NCBI RefSeq assembly: GCF_003284725.1
Contig: NZ_PGTO01000003.1
Coordinates: forward strand, 282,153 to 346,152
Source: Paramagnetospirillum kuznetsovii
Lineage (GTDB): Bacteria; Pseudomonadota; Alphaproteobacteria; Rhodospirillales; Magnetospirillaceae
Direction: 5' to 3'
Length of the DNA stretch: 64,000 bases
Shown: in pieces, positions 55,839-64,000 of the stretch
Layout: the number at the start of each line of letters is the position of its first letter
Position numbering within the stretch: position 1 is the stretch's first letter
The notes under the pieces: generated by a model
What the model saw: only the letters and a program-made list of their open reading frames with translations
Databases searched by the model: none
What the model was told of the DNA's origin: nothing
Made by a program: the position numbers and the translations under genes

Positions 55839-57625
55839 TCCTTTTCCCCGGCCGGGTCGATACCGGGCGGGAACGGCCACGACTTCACCACCCGCCAGCC
55901 GTCGCCTTCGGCCTTCAGCAAATGCGAAGCATCGGGGTCTTGCGCCAAGATACGGGCGACCTCTGGGTTCTGGGTGCGAAGCCAGATGTAGTCGGGTCGA
56001 TGTTCGGTCAGCACCTTGGCCAGCTCAGCGGTGTTGAAGGTGGAGAGATTCTGGCTCACATGCTGGCCGTAGCCCAGATGGTAATTGGTGAAATTGCCGT
56101 AAAACCCGGTTCCTCGGGCGTCGATCACGGTCAGGCGGGCGGCGGGCGGCAATAATGGCGCCATGTCGCGGATGACCCGCAGCGCGTCCATCTTGGCGGG
56201 GTTGCGATCGAAGCGGATATATTTGACGGCGGCGAATGGAATGATGATCGCGGCCAAGCCGCCCACCGCCAAGGCCGCCCGCCTGGCCAGTGAGATTGCC
56301 CCAAGGCGGCCGACCCGCTGGCCGATCACCTGGGTCAGGACGAACATCTCGAGCATTCCGAGATGGGTGTTATAGCGCCAGTACGAGGCGGCGTGAGCGC
56401 TTTCGTATCCGGCCAGAATGGCGAGATACACCACCAACAGGAAAATGTTGTAGCCGAGGAAGCAGAGGGCGAAGAGGGTGACCAGACGCTGTCTGCCCAA
56501 TCCGAGCACCGCGATGGCCACTAAAAGAAAGCCCGCGCCGAAATAGCCGCCCTTGGACAAGATGACACCGGCCATGCTGTTCAGCATGTCCGGCAGCAAA
56601 GCCCATTCCCAGTCCGACACCGCGCGGACCGACAGTTCCCCGACGCCCGCGGTCACATGCAGTCGCCACGCCAGGCTCACCACGATCACCGGCACCATGG
56701 TCAGCGCAAGCTGCTTGCCAAAGCGCGTCACCCCGTCGCCGTGACGCAGGCAATCAAAAACCAGCGCCCCCAGCAGCAACGCCATCAGGGCGAAGTTGCC
56801 CTGCTTGGTCATGGGCAGCAGGGCGAAGACGGCGGCGAATTGAAGGCCGCGCCCCCCGCCTTGGCGCAGTTGAAGCCCCAGAATCGCCGAGAACGCGACC
56901 GCGACGGCGGTGGCGGTATCGGCATAGCCGCTGAAGACCAGCTTGGGAACGAAGGTGGTGCCCAAGGCGGTGACGGCGAGAACGCCCCAGGCGGTGGCCG
57001 ACCAACCGGCGCCGTCATCGCCCCGGAAGAGACGGACCACGAGACGGGCGGAACTGGCCAGCAGCAGAAGGTTGAACCAGGGCGCCACGGTGTCGAAATA
57101 GTGCCCGCCCAGCCGCGAGGACAGCAGATAGATCACCGTCATGGCGGGAGGATAGGCGGGAAAGACGCTGTCGGTGGGGGGATTTCCCGGACCGGGAAAG
57201 GTGTCGAACAGCGTCAGATAGCGGGCATTGGGCAGCCACTGGGAGAACTCGTCCCATTGGGACGGCTCCATGGAGGCGGTCGCCACCAAGATGGGCACCA
57301 TCCACACCAGAATTCTGAGAACGCCCCCATCCAGGGGGGCTTGGCGGCGTCGCCATAAGACAAGGGCCGACCCCAGCGCCAGCAGCAGGGAGACCGCCGA
57401 CAGGATGGTCAGCGATACACCCAGCCAGCCACCGAACACCACGACGATGCCCGCCACCACCGACCAGCCCACCAGCAGATCGGCTTCGGGGAGCCGATCG
57501 CGCCCCGCCAAGGCGGCACCGATGGCCACAAGGCCAAGGACGACCACGACGAGGCAGGCAAGCGCCAGGGCCTGATAGGCGCTGGGCAGGTAGAGGAGGG
57601 CGGCGTTGCCGAGGAGCTGGATCAC
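55835..57625 (-). CDS. Large polytopic membrane protein, possibly a lipid-linked sugar transferase
   Basis: A 596-residue protein with about 12 predicted membrane helices and a C-terminal periplasmic domain of about 130 residues (ARLTVIDARGTGFYGNFTNYHLGYG, then RPDYIWLRTQNPEVARIL). An early loop, ATASMEPSQWDEFSQWLPNARYL, contains acidic residues like those in GT39/ArnT-type C-family glycosyltransferases. I do not recognise the family with certainty. The adjacent GT2 gene supports a role in glycan or lipid modification. Confidence 0.65.
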   Translation of the reverse strand: MIQLLGNAALLYLPSAYQALALACLVVVVLGLVAIGAALAGRDRLPEADLLVGWSVVAGIVVVFGGWLGVSLTILSAVSLLLALGSALVLWRRRQAPLDGGVLRILVWMVPILVATASMEPSQWDEFSQWLPNARYLTLFDTFPGPGNPPTDSVFPAYPPAMTVIYLLSSRLGGHYFDTVAPWFNLLLLASSARLVVRLFRGDDGAGWSATAWGVLAVTALGTTFVPKLVFSGYADTATAVAVAFSAILGLQLRQGGGRGLQFAAVFALLPMTKQGNFALMALLLGALVFDCLRHGDGVTRFGKQLALTMVPVIVVSLAWRLHVTAGVGELSVRAVSDWEWALLPDMLNSMAGVILSKGGYFGAGFLLVAIAVLGLGRQRLVTLFALCFLGYNIFLLVVYLAILAGYESAHAASYWRYNTHLGMLEMFVLTQVIGQRVGRLGAISLARRAALAVGGLAAIIIPFAAVKYIRFDRNPAKMDALRVIRDMAPLLPPAARLTVIDARGTGFYGNFTNYHLGYGQHVSQNLSTFNTAELAKVLTEHRPDYIWLRTQNPEVARILAQDPDASHLLKAEGDGWRVVKSWPFPPGIDPAGEKD

Positions 57626-57644
57626 GTGTCGAACCTCTCAGAAC

Positions 57645-57676
57645 GAAGGCCCGCACTCTTTCGAATGCGAGCCTTC
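57645..57676 (-). terminator. Hairpin after rpsA, weak terminator candidate
   Basis: GAAGGC-C-CGCA pairs with TGCG-A-GCCTTC across a 10-nt loop with one mismatch. It lies 25 bp past the rpsA stop. No U run follows on the minus strand, so it may instead protect the mRNA 3' end. Confidence 0.4.
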
Positions 57677-57700
57677 GCCTACGCTAACAAATCAGGACGA

Positions 57701-59395
57701 CTACTTGTCTTCCTGGGCCTTGCGCATGGCGGCGCCCAGGATGTCGCCCAGGCTGGCGCCCGAATCGGACGAACCGTAATCGGCCATGGCCTGCTTCTCT
57801 TCCTCGACTTCGCGGGCCTTCACCGACAGGGTGATCTTGCGCGAGGCCTTTTCCACGGCGGTGACCTTGGCGTCCAGCTTCTCGCCGACCGCGAAGCGCT
57901 CGGGGCGCTGCTCGGAGCGTTCGCGGGACAGCTCGCCCTTGCGGATGAAGCCGGTCATGCCGTCGACGGCCACTTCCAGACCGTTCTCGGTGACCTGGGT
58001 CACGGTGCAGGTGACCACGTCGCCCTTCTTGATGGACGCCACGGCGTTCTGGAAGGGATCATCGGACAGCTGCTTGATGCCGAGGCTGATGCGTTCCTTC
58101 TCGATGTCCACATCGAGAACCTTGGCCTTGACGATGTCGCCCTTCTTGAAGTCCTGAATGGCGGCTTCGCCCGACTTCTCCCAATCGAGATCGGACATGT
58201 GGACCATGCCGTCGATATCGCCGGGCAGGCCGATGAACAGGCCGAACTCGGTGATGTTCTTGATCTCGCCTTCGACCAGGGTGCCCTGGGGGAAGCGGTC
58301 CAGGAAGCCTTCCCACGGATTGTTCATGGTCTGCTTCAGGCCGAGAGAGATGCGGCGCTTCTGCGGATCCACGTCCAGCACCATGACCTCGACTTCCTGC
58401 GAAGTGGAGACGATCTTGCCGGGGTGGACGTTCTTCTTGGTCCAAGACATCTCGGAGACGTGCACCAGACCCTCGACACCGGGTTCCAGCTCCACGAAGG
58501 CGCCGTAGTCGGTGATGTTGGTGACGCGGCCGGTGAACTTGGCGTCGACCGGGTACTTGGACTCGACGCCCTCCCACGGATCGGCATCCAGCTGCTTGAT
58601 GCCCAGGCTGATGCGCTGGGTCTCGGAGTTGAAGCGGATGACCTGAACCTTGACGGTCTGGCCGATATGCAGCGCCTCGGACGGATGGTTGATGCGCTTC
58701 CAGGCGATGTCGGTGACGTGCAGCAGGCCGTCGACGCCGCCCAGGTCAACGAACGCACCGTAATCGGTGATGTTCTTGACCACGCCCTCGAGGATCTGGC
58801 CTTCCTTGAGGTTCTCGATCAGCTCGGAGCGCTGCTCGGCGCGGGTCTCTTCCAGCACGGCGCGGCGGGACACCACGATGTTGCCGCGCGAACGGTCCAT
58901 CTTGAGGATCTGGAACGGCTGGGGGGTGCCCAACAGCGGGGTGATGTCGCGCACCGGACGGATGTCCACCTGCGAACCGGGCAGGAAGGCGACGGCGCCC
59001 GACAGATCCACGGTGAAGCCGCCCTTGACGCGGCCGAAGATCACGCCGTTGACGCGCTGCTGCGCCTCGAACGACTTCTCCAGCAGGGTCCAGGCTTCCT
59101 CGCGCTTGGCCTTCTCGCGGGACAGAACGACTTCGCCGTTGCGGTCCTCGTAGCGCTCGACGAAGACGTCGACGCTGTCGCCGGCCTTGATGTCGGCGGT
59201 GCGACCGGCGGTCGCGAATTCCTTCAGAGGGACACGGCCCTCGGACTTCAGGCCGACGTCGATCACGGCGAAGTCGCCATCGACTTCGACGATCAGGCCG
59301 GTGATGACTTGGCCTTCGAACGTGCCGCCGACACCCAGGGTTTCATCCAGCAGGGAGGCGAAATCTTCGTTCATGGCAAGAGCGGAATTGGTCAT
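57701..59395 (-). CDS. rpsA: 30S ribosomal protein S1
   Basis: A 564-residue protein with six S1 (OB-fold) domains, recognised by repeated segments such as VVKNITDYGAFVDLGGVDGLLHVTDIAW, RVTNITDYGAFVELEPGVEGLVHVSEMSW and EIKNITEFGLFIGLPGDIDGMVHMSDLDW. S1 binds mRNA on the 30S subunit and aids initiation. Start ATG 59395 has AAAGGAA upstream. It follows cmk in the order aroA-cmk-rpsA, conserved in alphaproteobacteria; the ihfB gene often found next is absent here. Confidence 0.98.
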   Translation of the reverse strand: MTNSALAMNEDFASLLDETLGVGGTFEGQVITGLIVEVDGDFAVIDVGLKSEGRVPLKEFATAGRTADIKAGDSVDVFVERYEDRNGEVVLSREKAKREEAWTLLEKSFEAQQRVNGVIFGRVKGGFTVDLSGAVAFLPGSQVDIRPVRDITPLLGTPQPFQILKMDRSRGNIVVSRRAVLEETRAEQRSELIENLKEGQILEGVVKNITDYGAFVDLGGVDGLLHVTDIAWKRINHPSEALHIGQTVKVQVIRFNSETQRISLGIKQLDADPWEGVESKYPVDAKFTGRVTNITDYGAFVELEPGVEGLVHVSEMSWTKKNVHPGKIVSTSQEVEVMVLDVDPQKRRISLGLKQTMNNPWEGFLDRFPQGTLVEGEIKNITEFGLFIGLPGDIDGMVHMSDLDWEKSGEAAIQDFKKGDIVKAKVLDVDIEKERISLGIKQLSDDPFQNAVASIKKGDVVTCTVTQVTENGLEVAVDGMTGFIRKGELSRERSEQRPERFAVGEKLDAKVTAVEKASRKITLSVKAREVEEEKQAMADYGSSDSGASLGDILGAAMRKAQEDK

Positions 59396-59512
59396 TAGAG
59401 AGAGTTCCTTTCGATCGTATCTTACGGGCCGGCCGGTTGTATCCGGCGGTCTTGACCAAAAATAAACCACCGCCCGGGACGGGCCCAGGCGGCGCGGGTT
59501 CAGCGCATTGTG

Positions 59513-60145
59513 CTATCGGCGGGTTCTTACGATGTCGAGCGCGGCGGCGAAAGCCTGATCGGCGTCGAGATCGGAGGTATCCAGCACGACAGCGCCCTCG
59601 GCCGGGACCAAGGGGGCGACGGACCGGTTGCGGTCACGTTCGTCGCGCTCCTTCAGATCGGCGAGGACGGTGCCGTATATAGCCTCTAGGCCCTTGTCCT
59701 GCAACTCTTTCAGCCGTCGTTCCGCCCTTTTCTCGGCGGAAGCGGTCACGAACAGCTTCACCTTGGCGTCGGGACAGATCACCGTGCCGATGTCGCGGCC
59801 GTCCAGAATGGCGCCCTGGCCCATGGGCGGATGGCTGGCGAATTTGCGCTGGAACGCCAGCAAGGCGGCGCGCACGCCGGGAATGACGGCGACCTTGGAG
59901 GCCGCCTGGGCGGCGGTATCGTCGCGGAGGTCACCGGCTTGCAGATCGGCCGGGGCCAGTTCATCGGCGGCCTTTTCGGCGGTCGCCGCGTCGGTGGGGT
60001 CGAGACCGGCGCGAACAACCTTCATGCCCACGGCGCGATAGATCAGTCCGGTGTCCAGATAGTCGAAGCCCAGTTCGGCGGCAAGACGCCGCGCCAGTGT
60101 CCCCTTGCCGGCCGCCGCCGGCCCGTCGATGGCGATGATAGTCAT
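59513..60145 (-). CDS. cmk: Cytidylate kinase
   Basis: A 210-residue kinase that phosphorylates CMP and dCMP with ATP. P-loop GPAAAGKGT is at residues 8-16, with [26 protein letters not shown] and [20 protein letters not shown]. The start ATG 60145 gives the normal N-terminus MTIIAIDGP. It stands between aroA and rpsA on the same strand. A MITE-like repeat lies in the 129-bp gap before it. Confidence 0.97.
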   Translation of the reverse strand: MTIIAIDGPAAAGKGTLARRLAAELGFDYLDTGLIYRAVGMKVVRAGLDPTDAATAEKAADELAPADLQAGDLRDDTAAQAASKVAVIPGVRAALLAFQRKFASHPPMGQGAILDGRDIGTVICPDAKVKLFVTASAEKRAERRLKELQDKGLEAIYGTVLADLKERDERDRNRSVAPLVPAEGAVVLDTSDLDADQAFAAALDIVRTRR

Positions 60146-60180
60146 GGGATCGGATCGTCCGTGGTTCATTGACGGTATTA

Positions 60181-60261
60181 ACCACGAAGGCACGAAGCGG
60201 AAAAGAAGAAAAATTCTCAATGCTTTCTTCGTGTTCCTTCGTGTCTTCATGCCTTCGTGGT
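60181..60261. repeat. Imperfect inverted-repeat element between aroA and cmk
   Basis: ACCACGAAGGC (60181-60191) is repeated in inverse at 60251-60261 (GCCTTCGTGGT), with further CACGAAG/CTTCGTG halves inside. The A+T-rich centre has no coding sequence. The pattern ACCAC-AAG-CAC-AAG is shared with the ends of the 208-bp element at 43821. Confidence 0.75.
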
Positions 60262-60274
60262 GAAATTAAAGACC

Positions 60275-61606
60275 TTATTCCGCCGCCCCGATCTTCCCCC
60301 CCAGCCCGTTCATCAGCGCGACGAAATTGGGGAAGCTGGTGTCGATGGCTTCGGCGTCGTCCACCGCGACGGGCCGGGCCGAGGCCATGCCCATGACCAG
60401 GAACGACATGGCGATGCGGTGATCGAAATGGGTGGCGATGGTGGCGTCGCCCGCCGGGATGCGGCCGGTGCCGTGGACGATCAACGTGTCTTGGGTTTCT
60501 TCCACCGCGACACCGCAGGCGGCCAGTCCGCGTGCCATGGCGGCGAGGCGGTCGCTTTCCTTGACCCGCAACTCGCCCAATCCGCTCATGCGGGTGGTGC
60601 CCTCGGCGAAGGAAGCCGCCACCGCCAGGATGGGGTATTCGTCGATCATGGAAGGGGCGCGTTCTGCCGGGACGTCGATGCCCTTCAGCCTGGAGGCGCG
60701 CACCACCAGATCGGCCACCGGCTCGCCCGCCTGATCGCGGGTGTTGTCGAAGCGGATGTCGGCGCCCATGTCGCGCAGGGTCTGGTACAGGCCGGCGCGC
60801 AGCGGATTGATGCCGACGCCGGGCAGCCGGATCTCGGAGCCTTCCACCAGCAGGGCCGCCACGGTCGGGAAGGCGGCCGAGCTGGGATCGGCCGGAACCA
60901 CCACGGCGCGGCCCGTCAGTTCGGGATAACCGGTGACGGTGATGGCCAGTCCGCCGCCCTCGGCGGCCTCGACCCGGACGGTCGCGCCGAAATTGCGCAG
61001 CATCAGCTCGGTGTGGTCGCGGGTGGCTTCGCGCTCGATCACGGTGGTCTCGCCCGGCGTGTTGAGACCGGCCAGCAGGATGGCCGACTTGACCTGGGCC
61101 GAGGCGACGGGAAGCTCGTAGGTGATGGGGGTGGGGCGCTCGGCACCCACCACCGCCATGGGCAGGCGGCCGCCATCGCGGCTGACGAAGCGCGCCCCCA
61201 TCCGGCTCAACGGGTCGGACACCCTGCGCATGGGCCGCGAGCGCAAGCTGGCGTCGCCGGTGAAGAAGCTGGTGAAGGGATGGCTGGCGACAAGCCCCAT
61301 CAGCAGGCGCGCCCCCGTGCCCGAATTGCCCATGTCCAACACGTCGGTGGGTTCGGTCAAGCCGCCGACACCGCGGCCGTACAGACGCCACGAGCCATCG
61401 GGCAGACGCTCGACCTCGGCGCCCAGGGCGCGCATGCAGGCGGCGGTGCGCAACACATCATCGCCTTCCAGCAGGCCGGTGACCGTGCTTTCGCCCACCG
61501 CCAGGGCGCCGAACATCAGCGCCCGGTGCGAGATGGATTTGTCGCCCGGAACCCGCGCCGAACCGGCAAGCTGAGCGGCGCGACTGGAAATCAGGGGTTT
61601 CGCCAT
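60275..61606 (-). CDS. aroA: 3-phosphoshikimate 1-carboxyvinyltransferase (EPSP synthase)
   Basis: A 443-residue enzyme of the shikimate pathway, joining shikimate 3-phosphate and phosphoenolpyruvate. Motifs: [17 protein letters not shown] at about 20-36, [16 protein letters not shown] at about 90-105, and the C-terminal [15 protein letters not shown]. The Ala in the [13 protein letters not shown] segment is a class II-like feature. It heads the aroA-cmk-rpsA run and diverges from the TIGR02300 gene. Confidence 0.96.
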   Translation of the reverse strand: MAKPLISSRAAQLAGSARVPGDKSISHRALMFGALAVGESTVTGLLEGDDVLRTAACMRALGAEVERLPDGSWRLYGRGVGGLTEPTDVLDMGNSGTGARLLMGLVASHPFTSFFTGDASLRSRPMRRVSDPLSRMGARFVSRDGGRLPMAVVGAERPTPITYELPVASAQVKSAILLAGLNTPGETTVIEREATRDHTELMLRNFGATVRVEAAEGGGLAITVTGYPELTGRAVVVPADPSSAAFPTVAALLVEGSEIRLPGVGINPLRAGLYQTLRDMGADIRFDNTRDQAGEPVADLVVRASRLKGIDVPAERAPSMIDEYPILAVAASFAEGTTRMSGLGELRVKESDRLAAMARGLAACGVAVEETQDTLIVHGTGRIPAGDATIATHFDHRIAMSFLVMGMASARPVAVDDAEAIDTSFPNFVALMNGLGGKIGAAE

Positions 61607-61809
61607 GACCTCTCCGAAAAATAATCGCCGACGAGGGCGAAGCTGGGGCCAGCATCGGCCGAACCTCTACCACAGGCGGCTTCGGCGTCATAGGCCCACG
61701 TTCCATGCTGCACCGCAGGTAACTTTTCGTTTTGACACGGGGTGGGGAACATGGCAAATGGCCCCCAGGACAACGGGGCTCGCCCCGATATTTTACAGGA
61801 GGACCGAAG

Positions 61810-62193
61810 GTGGCCAAGCCGGAATGGGGACAGAAGCGCACCTGCCAGAGCTGCGGATGCCGTTTCTATGACCTGACGCGCACTCCCATCATCTGCCCGA
61901 AGTGCAACGCCAACGTCGAGCCCGAGGTGACCTTCAAGGTCCGTCGCGGCAGCGCGGCGGCGGCGGAAGCCAAGGCTGCGGCTCCGGTGGTGGTCAATGC
62001 CGCCATCGCCGATATCGAGGTCGATGACCTTGTGGTGGTCGATGATGACGAGGATGCACTGCCCGCCGAGGACGACGGCGCCGAGGATGACGAAAGCGGC
62101 CTGATCGAGGACGCCTCCGACCTGGGCGAGGACGACGACGACATGGCCGAGGTCATGGAGCACATGGACGAGGAAATCGGGGACGAGGTCTAA
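61810..62193 (+). CDS. TIGR02300 family protein with FYDLN motif and acidic tail
   Basis: A 127-residue protein from GTG 61810, with AGGAGG 7 nt upstream. The N-terminal half is a small zinc-ribbon: CQSCGCRFYDLTRTPIICPKCN has two CxxC pairs. The C-terminal half is a very acidic tail (DDDEDALPAEDDGAEDDES). The family is known only from alphaproteobacteria and lies next to aroA in many of them; function is unknown. It is followed by tRNA-Ala on the same strand. Confidence 0.9.
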   Translation: MAKPEWGQKRTCQSCGCRFYDLTRTPIICPKCNANVEPEVTFKVRRGSAAAAEAKAAAPVVVNAAIADIEVDDLVVVDDDEDALPAEDDGAEDDESGLIEDASDLGEDDDDMAEVMEHMDEEIGDEV

Positions 62194-62303
62194 GCTTCGA
62201 CCTTCGGCGACGGAAGCGAATTTTTTCGCTTGCCAGCCACGTCCTAAATCCATATGTTCCGCCTCCACCGACGGCCCCCCAAACCCGTCGGACCCAAGTT
62301 TTC

Positions 62304-62382
<79 letters not shown>

Positions 62383-62384
62383 CA

Positions 62385-62420
62385 AAAAAGGGCTTAGCTA
62401 GAAATGGCTAAGCCCTTTTT
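62385..62420 (+). terminator. Rho-independent terminator after tRNA-Ala
   Basis: A 14-bp stem, AAAAAGGGCTTAGC with its complement GCTAAGCCCTTTTT, has an 8-nt loop and ends in a T run. It starts 5 bp past the tRNA CCA. Being symmetric it could also stop the minus-strand PIN transcript. Confidence 0.92.
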
Positions 62421-62479
62421 CTTGCTCCGCACCCACCCAATCACGAGGCGGTTGGCGGCAGGGTTTGGGGCCTGCGGTA

Positions 62480-62902
62480 TCAGAACGTCGGCTTGGAGAC
62501 TGGCGCCGTTTCGCAGCAAAGCGTTTGGACATCGTAATTGGCGATGATTTTCGGATCGTTGGTAATCAGGACCAGATCCTCGGTTTGCGCCTGGGTGACC
62601 AGCAGCCGATCGAATGGATCGCGATGGTCGGCGAAGAATGGCAGGTCGGCAACCGCAATGGCGTGCGGTGCCTTCACGTTGAGGAGGATGAGGCCGGATT
62701 CAGCCACTCCTTTGGCGATGACCGAGGGATGAACCATCATCTTCCCCGTGGAGAACTTGATGCCGATCTCCCAAAGGGAGGCCGTGCTGGCGAAGATCTC
62801 ATTGCCAGGGTCTTCAATGATGGCGCGGGCCTCGAGGTTCAGGCTGGCATCGTCGATCAGCCACCAGATCAGGGCGTGGGTGTCGAGAAGGTAACCCTTC
62901 AT
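62480..62902 (-). CDS. vapC: PIN-domain toxin, VapC-like
   Basis: A 140-residue PIN ribonuclease. Acidic active-site residues are visible: Asp7 in YLLDTHALIWW, Glu45 in SLWEIGIK, Asp95/Asp98 in HRDPFDRLL and Asp116 in TNDPKI. The type is the one usually paired with a Phd/YefM antitoxin, here encoded just upstream with a 4-nt overlap. It should cleave RNA when the antitoxin is degraded. Confidence 0.88.
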   Translation of the reverse strand: MKGYLLDTHALIWWLIDDASLNLEARAIIEDPGNEIFASTASLWEIGIKFSTGKMMVHPSVIAKGVAESGLILLNVKAPHAIAVADLPFFADHRDPFDRLLVTQAQTEDLVLITNDPKIIANYDVQTLCCETAPVSKPTF

Positions 62903-63147
62903 TCCTCGATTTCGCCTTCCATGATCGCGGCGAGATCAGCGGGAAATTCCCATGCATCGGCGGGTTGGGCGGTAATCTTGCCCTTCAGGACACCCGGAAC
63001 CCGCAGCTTTTTCATCGGGCACAGCTTGACCATCGCCCGGCCATGGTTGGTGACAACCACCTCCTGGCCCTGTTGGGCCATCGCCAAATAGTCGGAAAGA
63101 TGGGTCCGCAATTCCTTGATGCTGACCCGATATTGCTCCTGCGGCAT
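62899..63147 (-). CDS. Phd/YefM-family antitoxin
   Basis: An 82-residue antitoxin. The N-terminal DNA-binding part is YRVSIKELRTHLSDYLAMAQQGQEVVVTNHGRAMVKLCP; the C-terminal tail (ADAWEFPADLAAIMEGEIEE) would wrap and block the PIN toxin. It overlaps the toxin gene by 4 nt and is expected to repress its own promoter at 63148-63200, where TACACTTTAC and an A/T-rich stretch lie. Confidence 0.85.
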   Translation of the reverse strand: MPQEQYRVSIKELRTHLSDYLAMAQQGQEVVVTNHGRAMVKLCPMKKLRVPGVLKGKITAQPADAWEFPADLAAIMEGEIEE

Positions 63148-63214
63148 GGCGAGCCCCTTCGAAAAGTTACCACAAATATGTACACTTTACGGGAGCGTGT
63201 CAAGACGGGGCGCC

Positions 63215-63234
63215 TCCGTCTGGCCCCACCAAGA
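63215..63234 (+). other. Right copy of the 20-nt tRNA-Ala-end repeat (att-like)
   Basis: TCCGTCTGGCCCCACCAAGA differs at one base from the 3' end of tRNA-Ala (62363-62382). It lies upstream of the toxin-antitoxin promoter and directly before another terminator, as a tRNA end would. The body of a second tRNA is absent. Confidence 0.7.
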
Positions 63235-63237
63235 TCC

Positions 63238-63263
63238 ACCCCCGAGGAAACTCGGGGGTTTTT
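63238..63263 (+). terminator. Rho-independent terminator beside the tRNA-end repeat
   Basis: Stem CCCCCGAG/CTCGGGGG with GAAA loop, followed by TTTTT on the plus strand. It lies 4 bp after the right tRNA-end copy, and may be the original terminator of tRNA-Ala. Confidence 0.88.
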
Positions 63264-63357
63264 CTTTGATCGGCCGATATCTCCCGGCCTTGCCGGTTGC
63301 GATTATTCGTCTTACGCTCATTCCCCAGGGTTGATTGGGATCAGGGGGGATTTAACA

Positions 63358-64000
63358 ATGTTCGAAGCTGCCGAGTTGGGGCGAAAGATATCGCGCGACG
63401 AATTCGACGCCATGGCGCCGGAATTGCGCACCGAATTGCTGGCCTTGCAGCAGCAGCTGCGTCAGGCGGATTTCCCCGTCATCGTGCTATTCGCCGGTGT
63501 GGATGGGGCGGGCAAGAACGAGACCGTCAATCTGATCAACGAATGGATGGACCCGCGCTGGATCGTGACGCGGGCCTATGGCAAGCCGTCGGACGAGGAA
63601 CGGGAGCGGCCGGAATTCTGGCGCTACTGGCGCGACCTGCCGCCCAAGGGCAAGGTCGGGCTGTTCCTGTCGTCATGGTATCATCGTCCCCTGGTGGATC
63701 GGGTCTATGGCAAGACGACGCTGGCCGAACTGGATGAAAATCTGGAACAGATCGTCCATTTCGAGAAGGCCTTGGCCGATGAAGGGGCCCTGATCCTCAA
63801 ATTCTGGATGCACCTGTCGGAAAAGGCGCAGAAGAAGCGCCTGAAGGGCCTGGAAAAGGATCCCATGACCGCGTGGCAGGTCACCAAGACCGACTGGGAA
63901 CATTACTGTCTTTACGACAAATTCACCTCGGCGGCCGAACGGCTGATCATGCATACCAGCAAGGGCCATGCGCCCTGGCAGATCGTCGAGGGCGCCGATT
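63358..64000 (+). CDS. pap: PPK2-family polyphosphate:AMP phosphotransferase, N-terminal part
   Basis: The gene begins at ATG 63358, with GGGGGGA upstream, and runs off the window; 214 residues are visible. The PPK2 P-loop is GVDGAGKNET at about 47-56, with SWYHRPLVDRVYGK, the lid Arg region, and TKTDWEHYCLYDKFT. The sequence fits the first domain of PAP, which uses polyphosphate to convert AMP to ADP and normally has two fused PPK2 domains (about 500 residues). A single-domain PPK2 cannot be excluded because the C-terminus lies outside. Confidence 0.82.
   Translation, partial: MFEAAELGRKISRDEFDAMAPELRTELLALQQQLRQADFPVIVLFAGVDGAGKNETVNLINEWMDPRWIVTRAYGKPSDEERERPEFWRYWRDLPPKGKVGLFLSSWYHRPLVDRVYGKTTLAELDENLEQIVHFEKALADEGALILKFWMHLSEKAQKKRLKGLEKDPMTAWQVTKTDWEHYCLYDKFTSAAERLIMHTSKGHAPWQIVEGAD

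Overview
The window is about 64 kb of GC-rich, densely packed bacterial chromosome. The gene content fits an alphaproteobacterium of the Rhodospirillales, most like Magnetospirillum and relatives. The reasons are the gene order TIGR02300 protein - aroA - cmk - rpsA beside a tRNA-Ala(GGC), a phasin, an alphaproteobacterial c-type cytochrome maturation cluster, the aerobic benzoyl-CoA (box) pathway, and several chemotaxis and cyclic-di-GMP proteins. The genus is an inference from family knowledge; no search was run. No rRNA operon, IS transposase, prophage or CRISPR array was seen.

Layout. 0-8 kb: a DnaJ-type co-chaperone, a glycine-zipper lipoprotein, pdxH overlapping a cation-efflux gene, an Xre regulator, ndk with its terminator, an ABC-F ATPase and an orphan sensor kinase. 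8-15 kb: small proteins of unknown role, an orphan HPt protein, a Sel1-repeat protein, a 5'-nucleotidase and an Fe-S DinG-type helicase that carries a palindromic repeat in its reading frame. 15-18.3 kb: a lipid-kinase-like gene divergent from a PlcP-like phosphoesterase and a glycosyltransferase, resembling the membrane-lipid remodelling module of other alphaproteobacteria. 18.4-23.7 kb: pgi, a PAS-GGDEF cyclase and an endonuclease-type mutL.

23.8-25.8 kb holds a two-gene cassette: an AAA/ABC-type ATPase with an A+T-rich centre and a small protein with TOPRIM-like motifs, 2 bp apart. This is the best candidate for an uncharacterised, possibly defence-related, system. 25.9-28.8 kb: a two-subunit molybdenum hydroxylase and a 64-residue protein. 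28.8-34.2 kb: ccmC-D-E-F-G-H-I (no ccmA or ccmB), interrupted by dispersed GC-rich palindromes.

34.3-43.6 kb is one long minus-strand cluster: boxC-boxB-boxA, a hotdog thioesterase, a paaG homologue and the two subunits of an indolepyruvate/arylpyruvate ferredoxin oxidoreductase, with a TGCA-N6-TGCA operator-like palindrome before boxC. Together they suggest aerobic metabolism of aromatic acids through CoA thioesters. A repeat-filled intergenic region follows, then a phasin, proC, a YbjN-like gene, ubiK and the divergent cobT / cobS-cobC genes.

49-52.4 kb: a chemoreceptor with a NIT-type sensor, followed by a STAS protein and an RsbW-type ATPase. 52.4-57.6 kb: a solute-binding protein, a zincin-like peptidase, a PCD/DCoH protein, holC, a family-2 glycosyltransferase and a large membrane protein. 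57.7-64 kb: rpsA, cmk, aroA, the TIGR02300 protein, tRNA-Ala, a PIN/Phd toxin-antitoxin pair bracketed by a 20-nt copy of the tRNA 3' end, and the start of a PPK2-family phosphotransferase cut by the window edge.
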